Source: Nocardia stercoris (GTDB lineage Bacteria; Actinomycetota; Actinomycetes; Mycobacteriales; Mycobacteriaceae). Taken from it: a DNA stretch of 64,000 nucleotides. Below the pieces are notes generated by a model. The model did no database searches, was not told where the DNA came from, and saw only the letters and a list, made by a program, of their open reading frames with translations. The DNA is taken from assembly GCF_003696265.1 (NCBI RefSeq), contig NZ_RFFH01000006.1, positions 1-64,000 on the forward strand. Reading direction: 5' to 3'. Both the position numbers and the translations under genes were made by a program. This document shows positions 42,580 through 52,190 of the stretch, one piece after another; position 1 is the first letter of the stretch, and every line of letters starts with the position of its first letter.

Positions 42580-45500
42580 ATGGCCGACCTGCACGTACCC
42601 GTTCACCCGGTCCGGCTGGTGACCGCGGCCGCACTCTTCGACGGCCACGACGCGGCCATCAACATCATGCGGCGCATCCTGCAGGCCCAGGGCGCGGAAG
42701 TCATCCACCTCGGGCACAACCGATCGGTCCGCGAGGTCGTCGACGCGGTCGTCACCGAGGACGTCCAGGGCGTCGCGATCAGCTCGTACCAGGGCGGGCA
42801 CATCGAATACTTCGAGTACCTGGCCGCCGCGCTCGCCGAGGCCGGCGCCGGGCACGTCCGCATCTTCGGCGGTGGCGGCGGCGTCATCGTCGCCCCCGAG
42901 ATCGCCCGCCTCGCCGAATCCGGGATCACCATCTTCTCCCCCGAGGACGGTCAGCGCCTCGGCCTGCCCGGCATGATCAACCAGCTCATCCGCGCCTGCG
43001 ACACCGACCTCACCGCGCACCCGGCCACCCCCGAGGCGGTACTGGCCGGTGACCGGAACGCCTTGGCCCGCACCCTCACCTGCCTGCAAGCCGGCACCCT
43101 GCCCGAACCCGATCTGGCTACGCTGCGCGCCGCCGCGGCCGCCCGCACCGTGCCGGTCCTCGGCATCACCGGCACCGGCGGTTCCGGAAAGTCCTCGCTC
43201 ACCGACGAATTGGTGCGCCGGCTGCGCACCGACCAGCAGGACAAGCTGCGGGTGGCGATCCTCGCGGTGGACCCGAGCCGGCGCCGTGGCGGCGGCGCGC
43301 TGCTGGGCGACCGGATCCGGATGAACACCCTCGACGGCGACCGGGTGTTCCTGCGCTCGCTGGCCACCCGCACCGGACACGAACTGCCCGCGGGCATCGA
43401 CGATATGGTGGCGGCCTGCCGGGCCGCCGGCTACGACCTGATCATCCTGGAGACCCCCGGCATCGGCCAGGGCGATGCGGGCATCGTCGACCACGTCGAC
43501 ATCGCAATGTATGTCATGACACCGGAATTCGGCGCCGCCTCACAGCTGGAGAAGATCGACATGCTCGACTTCGCGGATGTGGTGGCGATCAACAAGTTCG
43601 AGCGGCGCGGCGCGGAGGACGCGTTGCGCGACGTCTCCCGCCAACTGATCCGCAACCGGGAGGCGTTCGGTGCCGCACCCGAGGACATGCCGGTATTCGG
43701 CACCAGCGCAGCCACTTTCGACGACGACGGGGTCACCGCGCTCTACCAGCACCTGATCGGCGCGCTCGGCGAGCGCGGACTGCCGCTGGTCCAGGGCGTG
43801 CTGCCGCGGGTGGACACCAAGGTTTCGACCCGGTTCTCCCAGCTGGTCACGCCGGCCCGCAGCCGCTATCTGGCCGAGATCGCCGACACCGTACGCGCCT
43901 ACCACCGCGAGACCGAACGACAGGCCGACGCCGCGCGGCGGGTGCAGCGACTCGACGCCGTCATCGCCGAACTACCCGCCGAAACCGGTGACACCGCAGC
44001 AATACTCACCACACAGCTCGATGCCGCCCGCCGCGAACTGAGCCCGGACGCGGCCGCCCTGCTCGACGACTGGCCCGCGCTCGCCGAGTCCTATCGCGGC
44101 GAGGAACAGGTGGTCCGGATCCGCGACCGCGAACTGCACACTCCGCTGCGGCGAACGACCCTGTCGGGCAGTTCGATTCCCCGCGTCGCCCTCCCCCGGT
44201 ACACCGATCACGGTGAGCTGCTGCGTTTCCTGCGCGCGGAGCACCTGCCCGGCCGCTTCCCGTTCACCGCCGGGGTGTTCCCGTTCAAGCGGGACAACGA
44301 GGACCCGGCCCGCATGTTCGCCGGTGAGGGCGACGCCTTCCGCACCAACCGCCGCTTCAAGGTCCTGTCCGAGCACGCCGAGGCCACCCGGCTGTCCACC
44401 GCCTTCGACTCGGTGACCCTGTACGGCCACGACCCCGACGAGAGTCCCGACATCTACGGAAAGGTCGGTACCTCAGGCGTTTCCATCGCCACCGTCGACG
44501 ACATGCGAGCGCTGTACGACGGATTCGACCTGACCGCGCCGGACACCTCGGTGTCGATGACCATCAACGGCCCCGCGCCCACGGTGCTGGCCTTCTTCCT
44601 CAATACCGCGATCGACCAGGCCACCGACCGGTTCCGCGCCACCAACGGCCGCGACCCCGACCCAGCCGAAGCGGAACAGCTTCGGGCACAGACACTCTCG
44701 ACCGTGCGCGGCACGGTGCAGGCCGACATCCTCAAGGAGGACCAGGGCCAGAACACCTGCCTGTTCTCCACCGAATTCAGTCTGCGGATGATGTGCGACG
44801 TCCAGGAATGGTTCGTGCGCAACAACGTCCGCAACTTCTACTCGGTGTCGATCTCCGGATATCACATCGCCGAGGCGGGCGCGAACCCGATCAGCCAGCT
44901 GGCGTTCACCCTGGCCAACGGATTCACCTATGTCGAGGCGTATCTCGCGCGCGGCATGCTGATCGACGACTTCGCGCCCAACCTGTCGTTCTTCTTCTCC
45001 AACGGCATGGACGCCGAATACTCGGTGATCGGCCGGGTGGCCCGCCGGATCTGGGCGATCGCCATGCGCGACCGCTACGGCGCGAGCGAACGCTCACAGA
45101 AACTCAAGTACCACGTGCAGACCTCCGGCCGCTCGCTGCACGCACAGGAGATGAGCTTCAACGACATTCGCACCACCCTGCAGGCCTTGATCGCGATCTA
45201 CGACAACTGCAACAGCCTGCACACCAACGCCTACGACGAGGCGGTGACCACCCCGACCAGCGAATCGGTGCGCCGCGCCCTGGCCATCCAGCTCATCATC
45301 AACCGGGAATGGGGAGTGGCCATGAACGAGAATCCGCTGCAGGGCAGCTTCCTGTTCGACGAACTCACCGATCTGGTCGAGGCGGCCGTGCTCACCGAGT
45401 TCGAGCGGCTGTCCGAACGCGGCGGTGTGCTGGGGGCCATGGAGACCGGCTACCAGCGTGGGCGTATCCAGGACGAGTCCATGCGCTACGAGCAGCGCAA

Positions 45501-45804
45501 ACACGACGGCACCCTGCCGATCATCGGCGTGAACACCTTCCGCAACCCGAACACCGAGCCCGAACCCGAGCCCGAACTGGCACGCGGCACCGAGGCCGAA
45601 CGCAGCTCCCAGTTGCGCCGCACCCGCGCCTTCCGCGAACTGCACCGCGACGAATCCACCGCGGCGCTGCGCCGGCTGGAGGCGGCGGCCCGCAACGGCG
45701 ACAACATGTTCGAGGTGCTGATGGACGCCGCGCGGGTGTGCACGCTGCAGCAGATCACCGACACCTGTTTCGCGGTCGGCGGCCGCTACCGGCGCACCGT
45801 ATAG
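42580..45804 (+). CDS. icmF: Fused isobutyryl-CoA mutase
   Basis: IcmF interconverts isobutyryl-CoA and n-butyryl-CoA using adenosylcobalamin, with its G-protein chaperone built into the same chain. The 1,074-residue protein has the B12-binding domain first (residues about 12-140; cobalamin-ligand His23 in LFDGHDAAIN), then a MeaB-like GTPase domain (P-loop GTGGSGKSS at 198-206; the NKFERRG base-recognition region) and the large mutase barrel from about 560 (KVGTSGVSIATVDDM, NTAIDQATDRFRA, YSVSISGYHIAEAGANP). ATG 42580 has GGAGGG upstream. It would exchange valine-derived and fatty acid-derived C4 acyl-CoAs. Confidence 0.96.
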   Translation: MADLHVPVHPVRLVTAAALFDGHDAAINIMRRILQAQGAEVIHLGHNRSVREVVDAVVTEDVQGVAISSYQGGHIEYFEYLAAALAEAGAGHVRIFGGGGGVIVAPEIARLAESGITIFSPEDGQRLGLPGMINQLIRACDTDLTAHPATPEAVLAGDRNALARTLTCLQAGTLPEPDLATLRAAAAARTVPVLGITGTGGSGKSSLTDELVRRLRTDQQDKLRVAILAVDPSRRRGGGALLGDRIRMNTLDGDRVFLRSLATRTGHELPAGIDDMVAACRAAGYDLIILETPGIGQGDAGIVDHVDIAMYVMTPEFGAASQLEKIDMLDFADVVAINKFERRGAEDALRDVSRQLIRNREAFGAAPEDMPVFGTSAATFDDDGVTALYQHLIGALGERGLPLVQGVLPRVDTKVSTRFSQLVTPARSRYLAEIADTVRAYHRETERQADAARRVQRLDAVIAELPAETGDTAAILTTQLDAARRELSPDAAALLDDWPALAESYRGEEQVVRIRDRELHTPLRRTTLSGSSIPRVALPRYTDHGELLRFLRAEHLPGRFPFTAGVFPFKRDNEDPARMFAGEGDAFRTNRRFKVLSEHAEATRLSTAFDSVTLYGHDPDESPDIYGKVGTSGVSIATVDDMRALYDGFDLTAPDTSVSMTINGPAPTVLAFFLNTAIDQATDRFRATNGRDPDPAEAEQLRAQTLSTVRGTVQADILKEDQGQNTCLFSTEFSLRMMCDVQEWFVRNNVRNFYSVSISGYHIAEAGANPISQLAFTLANGFTYVEAYLARGMLIDDFAPNLSFFFSNGMDAEYSVIGRVARRIWAIAMRDRYGASERSQKLKYHVQTSGRSLHAQEMSFNDIRTTLQALIAIYDNCNSLHTNAYDEAVTTPTSESVRRALAIQLIINREWGVAMNENPLQGSFLFDELTDLVEAAVLTEFERLSERGGVLGAMETGYQRGRIQDESMRYEQRKHDGTLPIIGVNTFRNPNTEPEPEPELARGTEAERSSQLRRTRAFRELHRDESTAALRRLEAAARNGDNMFEVLMDAARVCTLQQITDTCFAVGGRYRRTV

Positions 45805-45938
45805 GCACCCACCGCGCACGCTCCGCCCGGAACCCGGCGCTCGCGACGGATCGGGCGTAGCGTGTGCGCTGAATTCGGCCGCATTCCGGTGCATTTCTAC
45901 AGTCACGCGGCCGGAGCGGCAGACAGTGGGGAGTTCAC

Positions 45939-46697
45939 ATGCGGCTCAATCCGTTCGGCGGAACCCGCCGGTCCCGGCAGGCCGACGCGGTGGTGATCGG
46001 CGCGGGCAGCGGCATCGGCCGGGCCGTGGCGGTGGAATTGGGGCGGCGGGGCGGACGGGTGATCTGCGCCGACGCGGATACCGAGACCACACGGGAGACA
46101 GTCGATCTCGTGGAAGAGGCGGGTGGGACCGGCCTGGAGGTCGCCTGCGACGTGACCCGGATCGAACAGGTCTCGGCCCTGGCCGATATCGCCGAGCAGT
46201 GGTTCGGCGCGCCGCCGGGCATCGTGTGCAACAGCGCCGAGGCCGACACCGCGCCCGGTGTCGTGGGCAGTATTCCGCTCTCGGAATGGCACCAGCTGGC
46301 CGAGGTGAACATCTGGGGTGCGATCCACGGCTGCCACGTCTTCGTGCCGCGGCTGTGCGGGGCCGGCCGGGGCACCATCGTCAACACCGCGTCGGCGGCC
46401 GCGTTCGGGGCGACACCCCGCACCGCGCCCTACAACGTGACCAAGGCGGCCGTGATCTCGCTGTCGGAAACCCTGTCGGCCGAACTGTCCGGAACCGGTG
46501 TCTCGGTGACCGTGCTGTGCCCGGCGCTCGGCGGCGGCCACCCCGAGCCGCTCGCGCGCGCCGCGCTGGACGCCGTGGACAGCGGCACGCTCTATGCCCT
46601 CCCGCAGGTCGAGGCCCGGCTGCTGTGGCAGTCCAAGCGGCTGATCCCCGGCACCTACACCCGTGCCCTGGGGATGCTCGACCAGCTGGTCCGCTGA
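45939..46697 (+). CDS. Short-chain dehydrogenase/reductase
   Basis: A 252-residue classical SDR: coenzyme motif VIGAGSGIGRAVAVELG, acidic pair CADADTE favouring NAD(H), and the catalytic Ser in VNTASAAAFG with Tyr-Lys in APYNVTKAAVI. The usual NNAG structural motif is altered to CNSAEADT, a mild oddity. GGGGAG lies 5 bases before ATG 45939. It stands alone on the plus strand after icmF, 134 bp away, and its substrate is not evident. Confidence 0.9.
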   Translation: MRLNPFGGTRRSRQADAVVIGAGSGIGRAVAVELGRRGGRVICADADTETTRETVDLVEEAGGTGLEVACDVTRIEQVSALADIAEQWFGAPPGIVCNSAEADTAPGVVGSIPLSEWHQLAEVNIWGAIHGCHVFVPRLCGAGRGTIVNTASAAAFGATPRTAPYNVTKAAVISLSETLSAELSGTGVSVTVLCPALGGGHPEPLARAALDAVDSGTLYALPQVEARLLWQSKRLIPGTYTRALGMLDQLVR

Positions 46698-46763
46698 ACT
46701 GTCCCGCCGGCGGCGTGAGTGCGGGCGCCGGCCGGCGGGACAGTTCCCGCGCTCGCGAACCGG

Positions 46764-47201
46764 TCAGACCCGGCCGATGTCGCGAACGATCCGGCGGGTC
46801 TGCGCGAACAGCATCCCCACGTTCACCGTCTTGCGGCAGACCACGACCACGACGATGTCGTCGCGCCCGTCGAGCCGCACGAACAGGTGGGCCAGATTGT
46901 GGCTGTTGACCAGGATCTCCTGGAAGTAGTGCTGGTTGTCGCGGACGCCACGCCGCTCCTTCCAGATGTCCTCGATGGTGACCACATTGCGGCCCTGGAA
47001 CAGTTCCAACGTGGCCGCGGCCAGCAGGTCGAGCACCTCGGCGGGATGGTTGTCGACGGTCTGCACCGCTAGCAGCATCCCGGTGGCCATGTCGATGGCG
47101 CCGGCCGCGATGCAGTCGGGCACATCCGAGCGCAGGGTCTTGATCAGCAGATCCAGTCGCTCGCTCATGTTCTGCGGTGCGGCGCCGGAGGGCAGGGTCA
47201 T
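46764..47201 (-). CDS. Roadblock/LC7-like protein
   Basis: A 145-residue protein with a roadblock-like fold: helix MSERLDLLIKTLRSDVPDC, the strand AIDMATGMLLAVQTVD, the helix HPAEVLDLLAAATLELFQG and closing strands (HLFVRLDGRDDIVVVVVCRK). Roadblock proteins bind small GTPases such as MglA, acting as activators or scaffolds. In actinobacteria they usually sit in conservons with a histidine kinase, DUF742 and a GTPase, none of which is here. It starts 13 bp after the partner gene at 47215. Confidence 0.75.
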   Translation of the reverse strand: MTLPSGAAPQNMSERLDLLIKTLRSDVPDCIAAGAIDMATGMLLAVQTVDNHPAEVLDLLAAATLELFQGRNVVTIEDIWKERRGVRDNQHYFQEILVNSHNLAHLFVRLDGRDDIVVVVVCRKTVNVGMLFAQTRRIVRDIGRV

Positions 47202-47214
47202 GTCGGCCTTTCGA

Positions 47215-47964
47215 TCAGGGTGTACTGGGCGGATAGAGCTCGTTGATGCCGCTGGCACCGCGGCGGCGGTGTGGCAGCGGCGCCGCGCCCGTCTGCGGTG
47301 CGGCGACCGGACGGCAGGTCCGCGCGGTCGCCGGAACCACCGCGTTCTCCGCCAGCAGCCGCACCACCTCGACCGTGACCGGGTACAGGCAGCGTCCGAG
47401 CCGGAACGCGATATCGCGGCAGCTGCGCCGCCCGTCGATGTGGGTGAGGATGTCGCGGCGCTGCCCGGCGTCCGAACTGTCGCGCAATGCCCGCCCGTAG
47501 TCGGTGAGCGCCAGCCGATTCCGGTGCGGCGACAGCCCGCGCGCCGGCAGCGCGAACAGCCGGCGTCGGGTCTCGGCGATCACCTCGGCGGGATCGAGCG
47601 CGAGCCCCCGCGCGGCCGGTTCGGCCGCGTCGGCGTGCCCGCTTTCGGTTGCGTCCCAGACACATTCGTCGATCCGGCCGGACGCGATGGCGAAACACGC
47701 GTCCAGCGCGGCCATCTCCTCGATCGCCCGCAGCTCGGTCCGGCCCGGACAGGACCGCCCGGGCCGGGCGAGCAGGTCGAAAACACCTGGCGCGCCGGGT
47801 GATTCGATGGCGATCACCAGACCACCGCGCAATCGCAGCCCGCCGCCGGGATCACCCAGAACGTGCAGCATGCCGGTACGGCCGGTGCCGCGCGCACCGG
47901 CCAATTCGCTGACCACATCGGGTACGGGCAGCGGTGCCACCGGGGGCAGGGGGTCGATCGTCAT
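47215..47964 (-). CDS. PATAN/DUF4388-like protein, partner of the roadblock protein
   Basis: A 249-residue protein. The N-terminal half (TGMLHVLGDPGGGLRLRGGLV, then GAPGVFDLLARPGR) looks like a PATAN/DUF4388 domain, which in other bacteria accompanies roadblock-GTPase signalling. The C-terminal segment (DILTHIDGRRSCRDIAFRLG, then VTVEVVRLLAENAVV) resembles a small winged helix. The last 40 residues are Pro/Arg-rich. GGAG precedes ATG 47964. I recognise similarity in pattern only, so the function is open; the tight pairing with the roadblock gene suggests a shared complex. Confidence 0.6.
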   Translation of the reverse strand: MTIDPLPPVAPLPVPDVVSELAGARGTGRTGMLHVLGDPGGGLRLRGGLVIAIESPGAPGVFDLLARPGRSCPGRTELRAIEEMAALDACFAIASGRIDECVWDATESGHADAAEPAARGLALDPAEVIAETRRRLFALPARGLSPHRNRLALTDYGRALRDSSDAGQRRDILTHIDGRRSCRDIAFRLGRCLYPVTVEVVRLLAENAVVPATARTCRPVAAPQTGAAPLPHRRRGASGINELYPPSTP

Positions 47965-48426
47965 GGCTCGAACTCCACGATTCGCAATACTGCCAACGCA
48001 ATCGGTGAACAGGTTCCGATTCAGCAATATTCACGCGAACCACCGGAACGGCCGTCGACGGATTCCCAGGAATCGCCTGGTACCCGGCCGCGACCTGGCA
48101 TTGAAAGCACTCCGACCTGGTCAAACCCCCTTGACCCGGGCCCCGGGCGACACAACTGGAACAGGTTACAGCTACCGGAAATTCGGCCGCGCCGGTCCAC
48201 TCCGCGCCTCGACTGTCGCAAGAATGCGTTCTACCGACGCGGGTCCCGGTCGGCGGCGCGCAGCTGCGACACGTCGCGTCGGCACGAGCGAAATCCGATA
48301 CTCCTGGCAGGCGACGAGATCACCCGGGCGGGAAGGTGTTTCCGCGTGCCCGCCGGTCCTGGTGCCGACCGCCCGCCCCGACGACGCCTGGTCATCCGGC
48401 CGGGCGCTGTCCGGCCGGGCAGCCGT
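47965..48426. other. Intergenic region between the roadblock pair and the SWIM gene
   Basis: No gene can be supported. The segment nearest 47964 must hold the promoter of the roadblock pair. An inverted repeat, GGTCAA-N6-TTGACC, lies at 48119-48136 and could be a regulator site. The half beyond 48200 is very GC-rich with no clear structure. Confidence 0.5.
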
Positions 48427-49200
48427 TCATCGCGGCAGGCGACCGTACAACGCGCGCAGGTCCCGCAGCCCCGCCTCGGCCGTGCGCTCGTCCTCGGCCG
48501 TGGACCGCAGGGCCTGCCGCAGCGGCACCGGATCCAGATCGTCCAGGGCAGAACGGAATTCGGGGTCGGGCAGCGCGGGCAGTTCGATCGTGGCACCGTA
48601 CAGGTCGTCGGACACCGTCGGCCCGGCCGCCCGCGCCACCCCACCGATCAGCTCGTCCAGGTCGAGCCCGCGCAGCGTCAGCATCAGCGCCGGCTCGGTG
48701 TCGAGGCGCTCGGCCACGATGTAGCAGACGGCCGCGACGTGCTTGCACGGCCAGCCGGAATCGGGGCAGGTGCAACCGAAGTCGAGTTCGGATGCGGTGG
48801 CGGGCAAAAGCAGCGGGCCCAGCTCCGGCGCCAGGTCACCGGAGGCGATCCGGGCCAGCATCCCCGGCGTGGCCCGCATGAGCTCGACCACCTCGTCGAG
48901 CCGCTCGTCGCGCAGCTGCCGCAGCCGCAGCACCGCGGTGAACGGCCGGGGCTGGCTGCCCTGCACCTCGGCGGTCACCACGCCCGGTTCCAGGTGATAG
49001 TTCACCACCTGTCCGGCCCGCGCGTAGGTCCGGCCGCGGGTGAGCCGCCCGGCGTCGGCCACCCCTTCGATCGCCGCCAGGAACGACCGCCCCCACCAGC
49101 TGCGCGCGAAAGCGCCACTGCGGCTGCGGGTCTCGACGCCACCACGCACCGGACGGCGCTTGCCGAACTGGCTGTAGTCGACATAGGCGCGCTCGGTCAT
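48427..49200 (-). CDS. SWIM zinc finger protein
   Basis: A 257-residue protein with a SWIM zinc finger, CTCPDSGWPCKH (CxC...CxH), at about residues 143-154, preceded by a conserved region (RSWWGRSFLAAIEGVADAGRLTRGRTYA split over residues 33-60). SWIM domains bind DNA or proteins. The start codon overlaps the helicase stop (ATGA), and the two genes form a conserved actinobacterial pair, so the protein probably works with the helicase. The process they serve is not established. Confidence 0.88.
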   Translation of the reverse strand: MTERAYVDYSQFGKRRPVRGGVETRSRSGAFARSWWGRSFLAAIEGVADAGRLTRGRTYARAGQVVNYHLEPGVVTAEVQGSQPRPFTAVLRLRQLRDERLDEVVELMRATPGMLARIASGDLAPELGPLLLPATASELDFGCTCPDSGWPCKHVAAVCYIVAERLDTEPALMLTLRGLDLDELIGGVARAAGPTVSDDLYGATIELPALPDPEFRSALDDLDPVPLRQALRSTAEDERTAEAGLRDLRALYGRLPR

Positions 49201-52073
49201 TCACCCACCGCCTCGGCACCCAGGGCGAACAGGTCGCGCAGCTCGTCGGTGCTCAGCTCGGTGATCCAGCGTTCGCCGGTGCCCACCGTGAGATTCGCCA
49301 ATTCCTGTTTGCCGCTGATCATCTCGTCGATGCGTTCCTCGACGGTGTCCACACACACCAGTTTCCGGACCTGTACGTCGCGCCGCTGGCCGATCCGGAA
49401 GGCGCGGTCGGTGGCCTGGTTCTCGACCGCCGGATTCCACCAACGATCCAGGTGTACCACGTGATTGGCCGCGGTGAGATTCAGCCCGGTGCCACCGGCT
49501 TTGAGCGACAACAACATCAGCGGAGGTCCGTCCCCGGATTGAAACTCCTCCACCATGGCGTCCCGCCCGCGCTTGGCGACCCCGCCGTGCAGGAACGGCA
49601 CCCGGGTGCCGAAACGCTCGTCGAGATACGGCGCAATCAGGTCGCCGAACTCGCGGAACTGGGTGAACAGCAACGCCTTCTCCCCGTCGGCCAGCACCGA
49701 TTCGAGGATGTCCTCGACGAGCGCCAGCTTCCCCGAGCGGTGCTGGGCGCGGCGCAACACCGCGGAACCGTCGCCCAGGTAGTGGGCCGGATGGTTGCAC
49801 ACCTGTTTGAGCCGGGTCAGCGCGCCCAGCACGACCCCGCGCCGGGCCATATCGGACGGATTCTGCTTGGCCTGCCGCAGCTGGGCGAGCATGTCGTCGA
49901 CCACGGCCTGATACAGCGCGGCCTGTTCGACGGTGAGGTTGGCCCGCACGGTCAGCTCGATCTTGTCCGGCAGATCGGAGATCACCGCCGGGTCGGTCTT
50001 GACCCGGCGCAGCACGAACGGCCCGGTGAGCGCCTTCAACCGGCCGACCGCGTTCGGGTCGTGCTCGCGCTCGATCGGCACGGCGAAGCGCGAGTGGAAC
50101 TCCGACGGCTTGCCCAGCAGCTTGGGCACCGCGAAATCCATGATCGAGCGCAGTTCCTCGAGCCGGTTCTCGACCGGAGTTCCGGTGAGCGCCACCCGCT
50201 GTCGCGCCGGGATCGCGCGCGCGGCCCGCGCCTGCCGGGTGGCGGCGTTCTTGATGTGCTGGGCCTCGTCGAGCACCACCCGCTGCCAGGGCTGGCGTTT
50301 GTGGTCGTCGACGTCGCGGGCCAGCAGGGCGTAGGTGGTCAGCACCAGATCCGAATCTGCCACCGCCGCATCGAATTCCGCGCCGGAGATCCGCTTCGGG
50401 CCGTGATGCACCAGGACCCGCAGCCCCGGCGCGAAGCGCTGCGCCTCCCGCTGCCAGTTGCCCACCACCGACATCGGGCACACCAGCAGGCTCGGCCCCA
50501 CCGCGGCGGTCCGCTCGCGCTCGTGGACCAGCAGGGCGAGGATCTGCACAGTCTTCCCCAGGCCCATGTCGTCGGCGAGGACGGCGCCGCAGCCCAGGCG
50601 GCTCATGGTGGCGAGCCAGTCCAGGCCGCGCTGTTGATAGGGGCGCAGGTCCGCGCGCAGCCCGGCCGGCGCGGGCACCGCGGGCGCCTCCCGCCCGGCC
50701 GCGAGCAGTTCAGCGGCCCAGCCGGTCGCGGTGATCTCCTCGATCGGCACCCGCGCGACCGCGGCCGCGCCCAGTTCGCCCAGCGCCCGGCCCAGCGAAC
50801 CGAGGGTCTCGTCGGTGCGTTCGTCGAGGTACGCGGCGGCCGCGGCCAGGGCGCGCTGATCGGCCTGCACCCATTCCCCGCGCAACCGCACCAGATCCGA
50901 CTTCGCCCGTACCAGCCGGTCCATCTCGGCCTTGGTCAGCACCGTGTCGCCGAGCGCGAGTTCCCAGCGGTAGGACACCAGGCCGTCGAGACCGACCGCG
51001 GTCTCGGTGGCGGCCGGACTGGTCACCTGCAGCCGCATGGTCGGGGTCAGGATCCGCCAGCCGCGCGGCAACATCAACTGCACGCCGGCGGCGCGCAGCG
51101 CGTGCGCACCGTGCGCGACCAGGTCCTGCACCACTTCGGCGGGCAGCAGGAAATCCATGCCGTCCGGATCCCGGGGCACCTGCTGCAGACGGGGATACGC
51201 CTGCAGGGCGACCGCGACCCGGGTTCCCGCCGACCGAATCGAGGTGGCATCGGTGGACGCCGAAACAGGTTGCGGTGCTTCACCTTCGGACCGCATACAC
51301 ACCTGCAACCGCCACAGCACGGGCAGGTCCGGATCGGTATCGCCGCCGGCGGGATCCTCGGGGTCGGGTTCGCTGAGGCGCAGCACCAGCTCGGGCTCCC
51401 CCGCCGTCAGGCTGGTGCGCCACGCCTCCAAAGCGGCGGCCACTCGATGGGATCCGGAGTCCAGCGGGGTGTCGTCGAGCAGTGCCGTCACCAGCGGATG
51501 TGCTTGCCGGGCACCGGTTGCCGCCGTGAATCCCGTTGCGGTACCCGGACTCTGCGTGCCCAACGCTTCGCGGGTGATCGGGTCCGCCAGCTCGGCGATC
51601 AGGTCGTCGAGCACCGCCGTCGCGGTGCCCGCCGCGCGCAATGCCGGTGGCATGAGGTTGGCCAGTTCGGCCTGCCAGGCTCGCTGCCGGCGCCCGCCGA
51701 TCAAACGCCAGCGGACCCACCACTCGCCGTCGGCGCGGCGCAGTTCGGGCACCACCCGACCGGCGCGCACCCAGCGGTCCACCCCCTTGGCCACGTGACC
51801 GAGGAAGCGCAGATCGGCCCCCGCCCGATGCGGCGGCAGCTCCGCCAGCAGCAACCGGGCCGCAGTCGGCGGCGCCAGCGCGTGAGCGGGTACCTGGACC
51901 GGATCCGGTTCACCGGGCAGCAGTACCCGGGCCCGGTGCCGGAACTTGGCCGCGGCCAGGACCGCGTCCAGCACGTCGTGGGAGTGCGCGGGGCCGGGGC
52001 CCTCAGGCTGTGCGACACCGTCCGGGCGCCACAGCAGCAACCCGGAGCCCGGTGACCACAGCCCGTGCAACAC
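49197..52073 (-). CDS. SNF2-family DEAD/DEAH helicase (HelZ-like)
   Basis: A large ATP-driven nucleic acid translocase of the SNF2 group. Within the 958-residue product the N-terminal half is a SNF2-associated region, and the motor occupies the second half: LRPYQQRGLDWL, Walker A DDMGLGKTVQ, DEAQ box LDEAQHIKN, motif III LTGTPVENRLEEL, and in lobe two LHGGVAKRGRD and the arginine-finger motif RAFRIGQRRDVQV. GTG 52073 gives a family-like start (LHGLWSPGSGLLLW); ATG 52172 would add 33 residues. It resembles mycobacterial HelZ. The SWIM gene overlaps its end. Confidence 0.93.
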   Translation of the reverse strand: MLHGLWSPGSGLLLWRPDGVAQPEGPGPAHSHDVLDAVLAAAKFRHRARVLLPGEPDPVQVPAHALAPPTAARLLLAELPPHRAGADLRFLGHVAKGVDRWVRAGRVVPELRRADGEWWVRWRLIGGRRQRAWQAELANLMPPALRAAGTATAVLDDLIAELADPITREALGTQSPGTATGFTAATGARQAHPLVTALLDDTPLDSGSHRVAAALEAWRTSLTAGEPELVLRLSEPDPEDPAGGDTDPDLPVLWRLQVCMRSEGEAPQPVSASTDATSIRSAGTRVAVALQAYPRLQQVPRDPDGMDFLLPAEVVQDLVAHGAHALRAAGVQLMLPRGWRILTPTMRLQVTSPAATETAVGLDGLVSYRWELALGDTVLTKAEMDRLVRAKSDLVRLRGEWVQADQRALAAAAAYLDERTDETLGSLGRALGELGAAAVARVPIEEITATGWAAELLAAGREAPAVPAPAGLRADLRPYQQRGLDWLATMSRLGCGAVLADDMGLGKTVQILALLVHERERTAAVGPSLLVCPMSVVGNWQREAQRFAPGLRVLVHHGPKRISGAEFDAAVADSDLVLTTYALLARDVDDHKRQPWQRVVLDEAQHIKNAATRQARAARAIPARQRVALTGTPVENRLEELRSIMDFAVPKLLGKPSEFHSRFAVPIEREHDPNAVGRLKALTGPFVLRRVKTDPAVISDLPDKIELTVRANLTVEQAALYQAVVDDMLAQLRQAKQNPSDMARRGVVLGALTRLKQVCNHPAHYLGDGSAVLRRAQHRSGKLALVEDILESVLADGEKALLFTQFREFGDLIAPYLDERFGTRVPFLHGGVAKRGRDAMVEEFQSGDGPPLMLLSLKAGGTGLNLTAANHVVHLDRWWNPAVENQATDRAFRIGQRRDVQVRKLVCVDTVEERIDEMISGKQELANLTVGTGERWITELSTDELRDLFALGAEAVGE

Positions 52074-52190
52074 CCGCCCATCAAAGCAGGCGGCACCGAC
52101 AGCATTCGCGCCGGACCGGCAGCCCTTTCCTTTTCGCCGCAACAGGCCGAGAATGGAATAACCGCTGTTCACGGGCTACGGAGGTCCATC

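Noticed and set aside
48427..52073. SNF2/SWIM pair as a DISARM-like defence island
   Set aside because: No methyltransferase, phospholipase-D or other defence gene is nearby, and the pair is a common chromosomal feature of actinobacteria.
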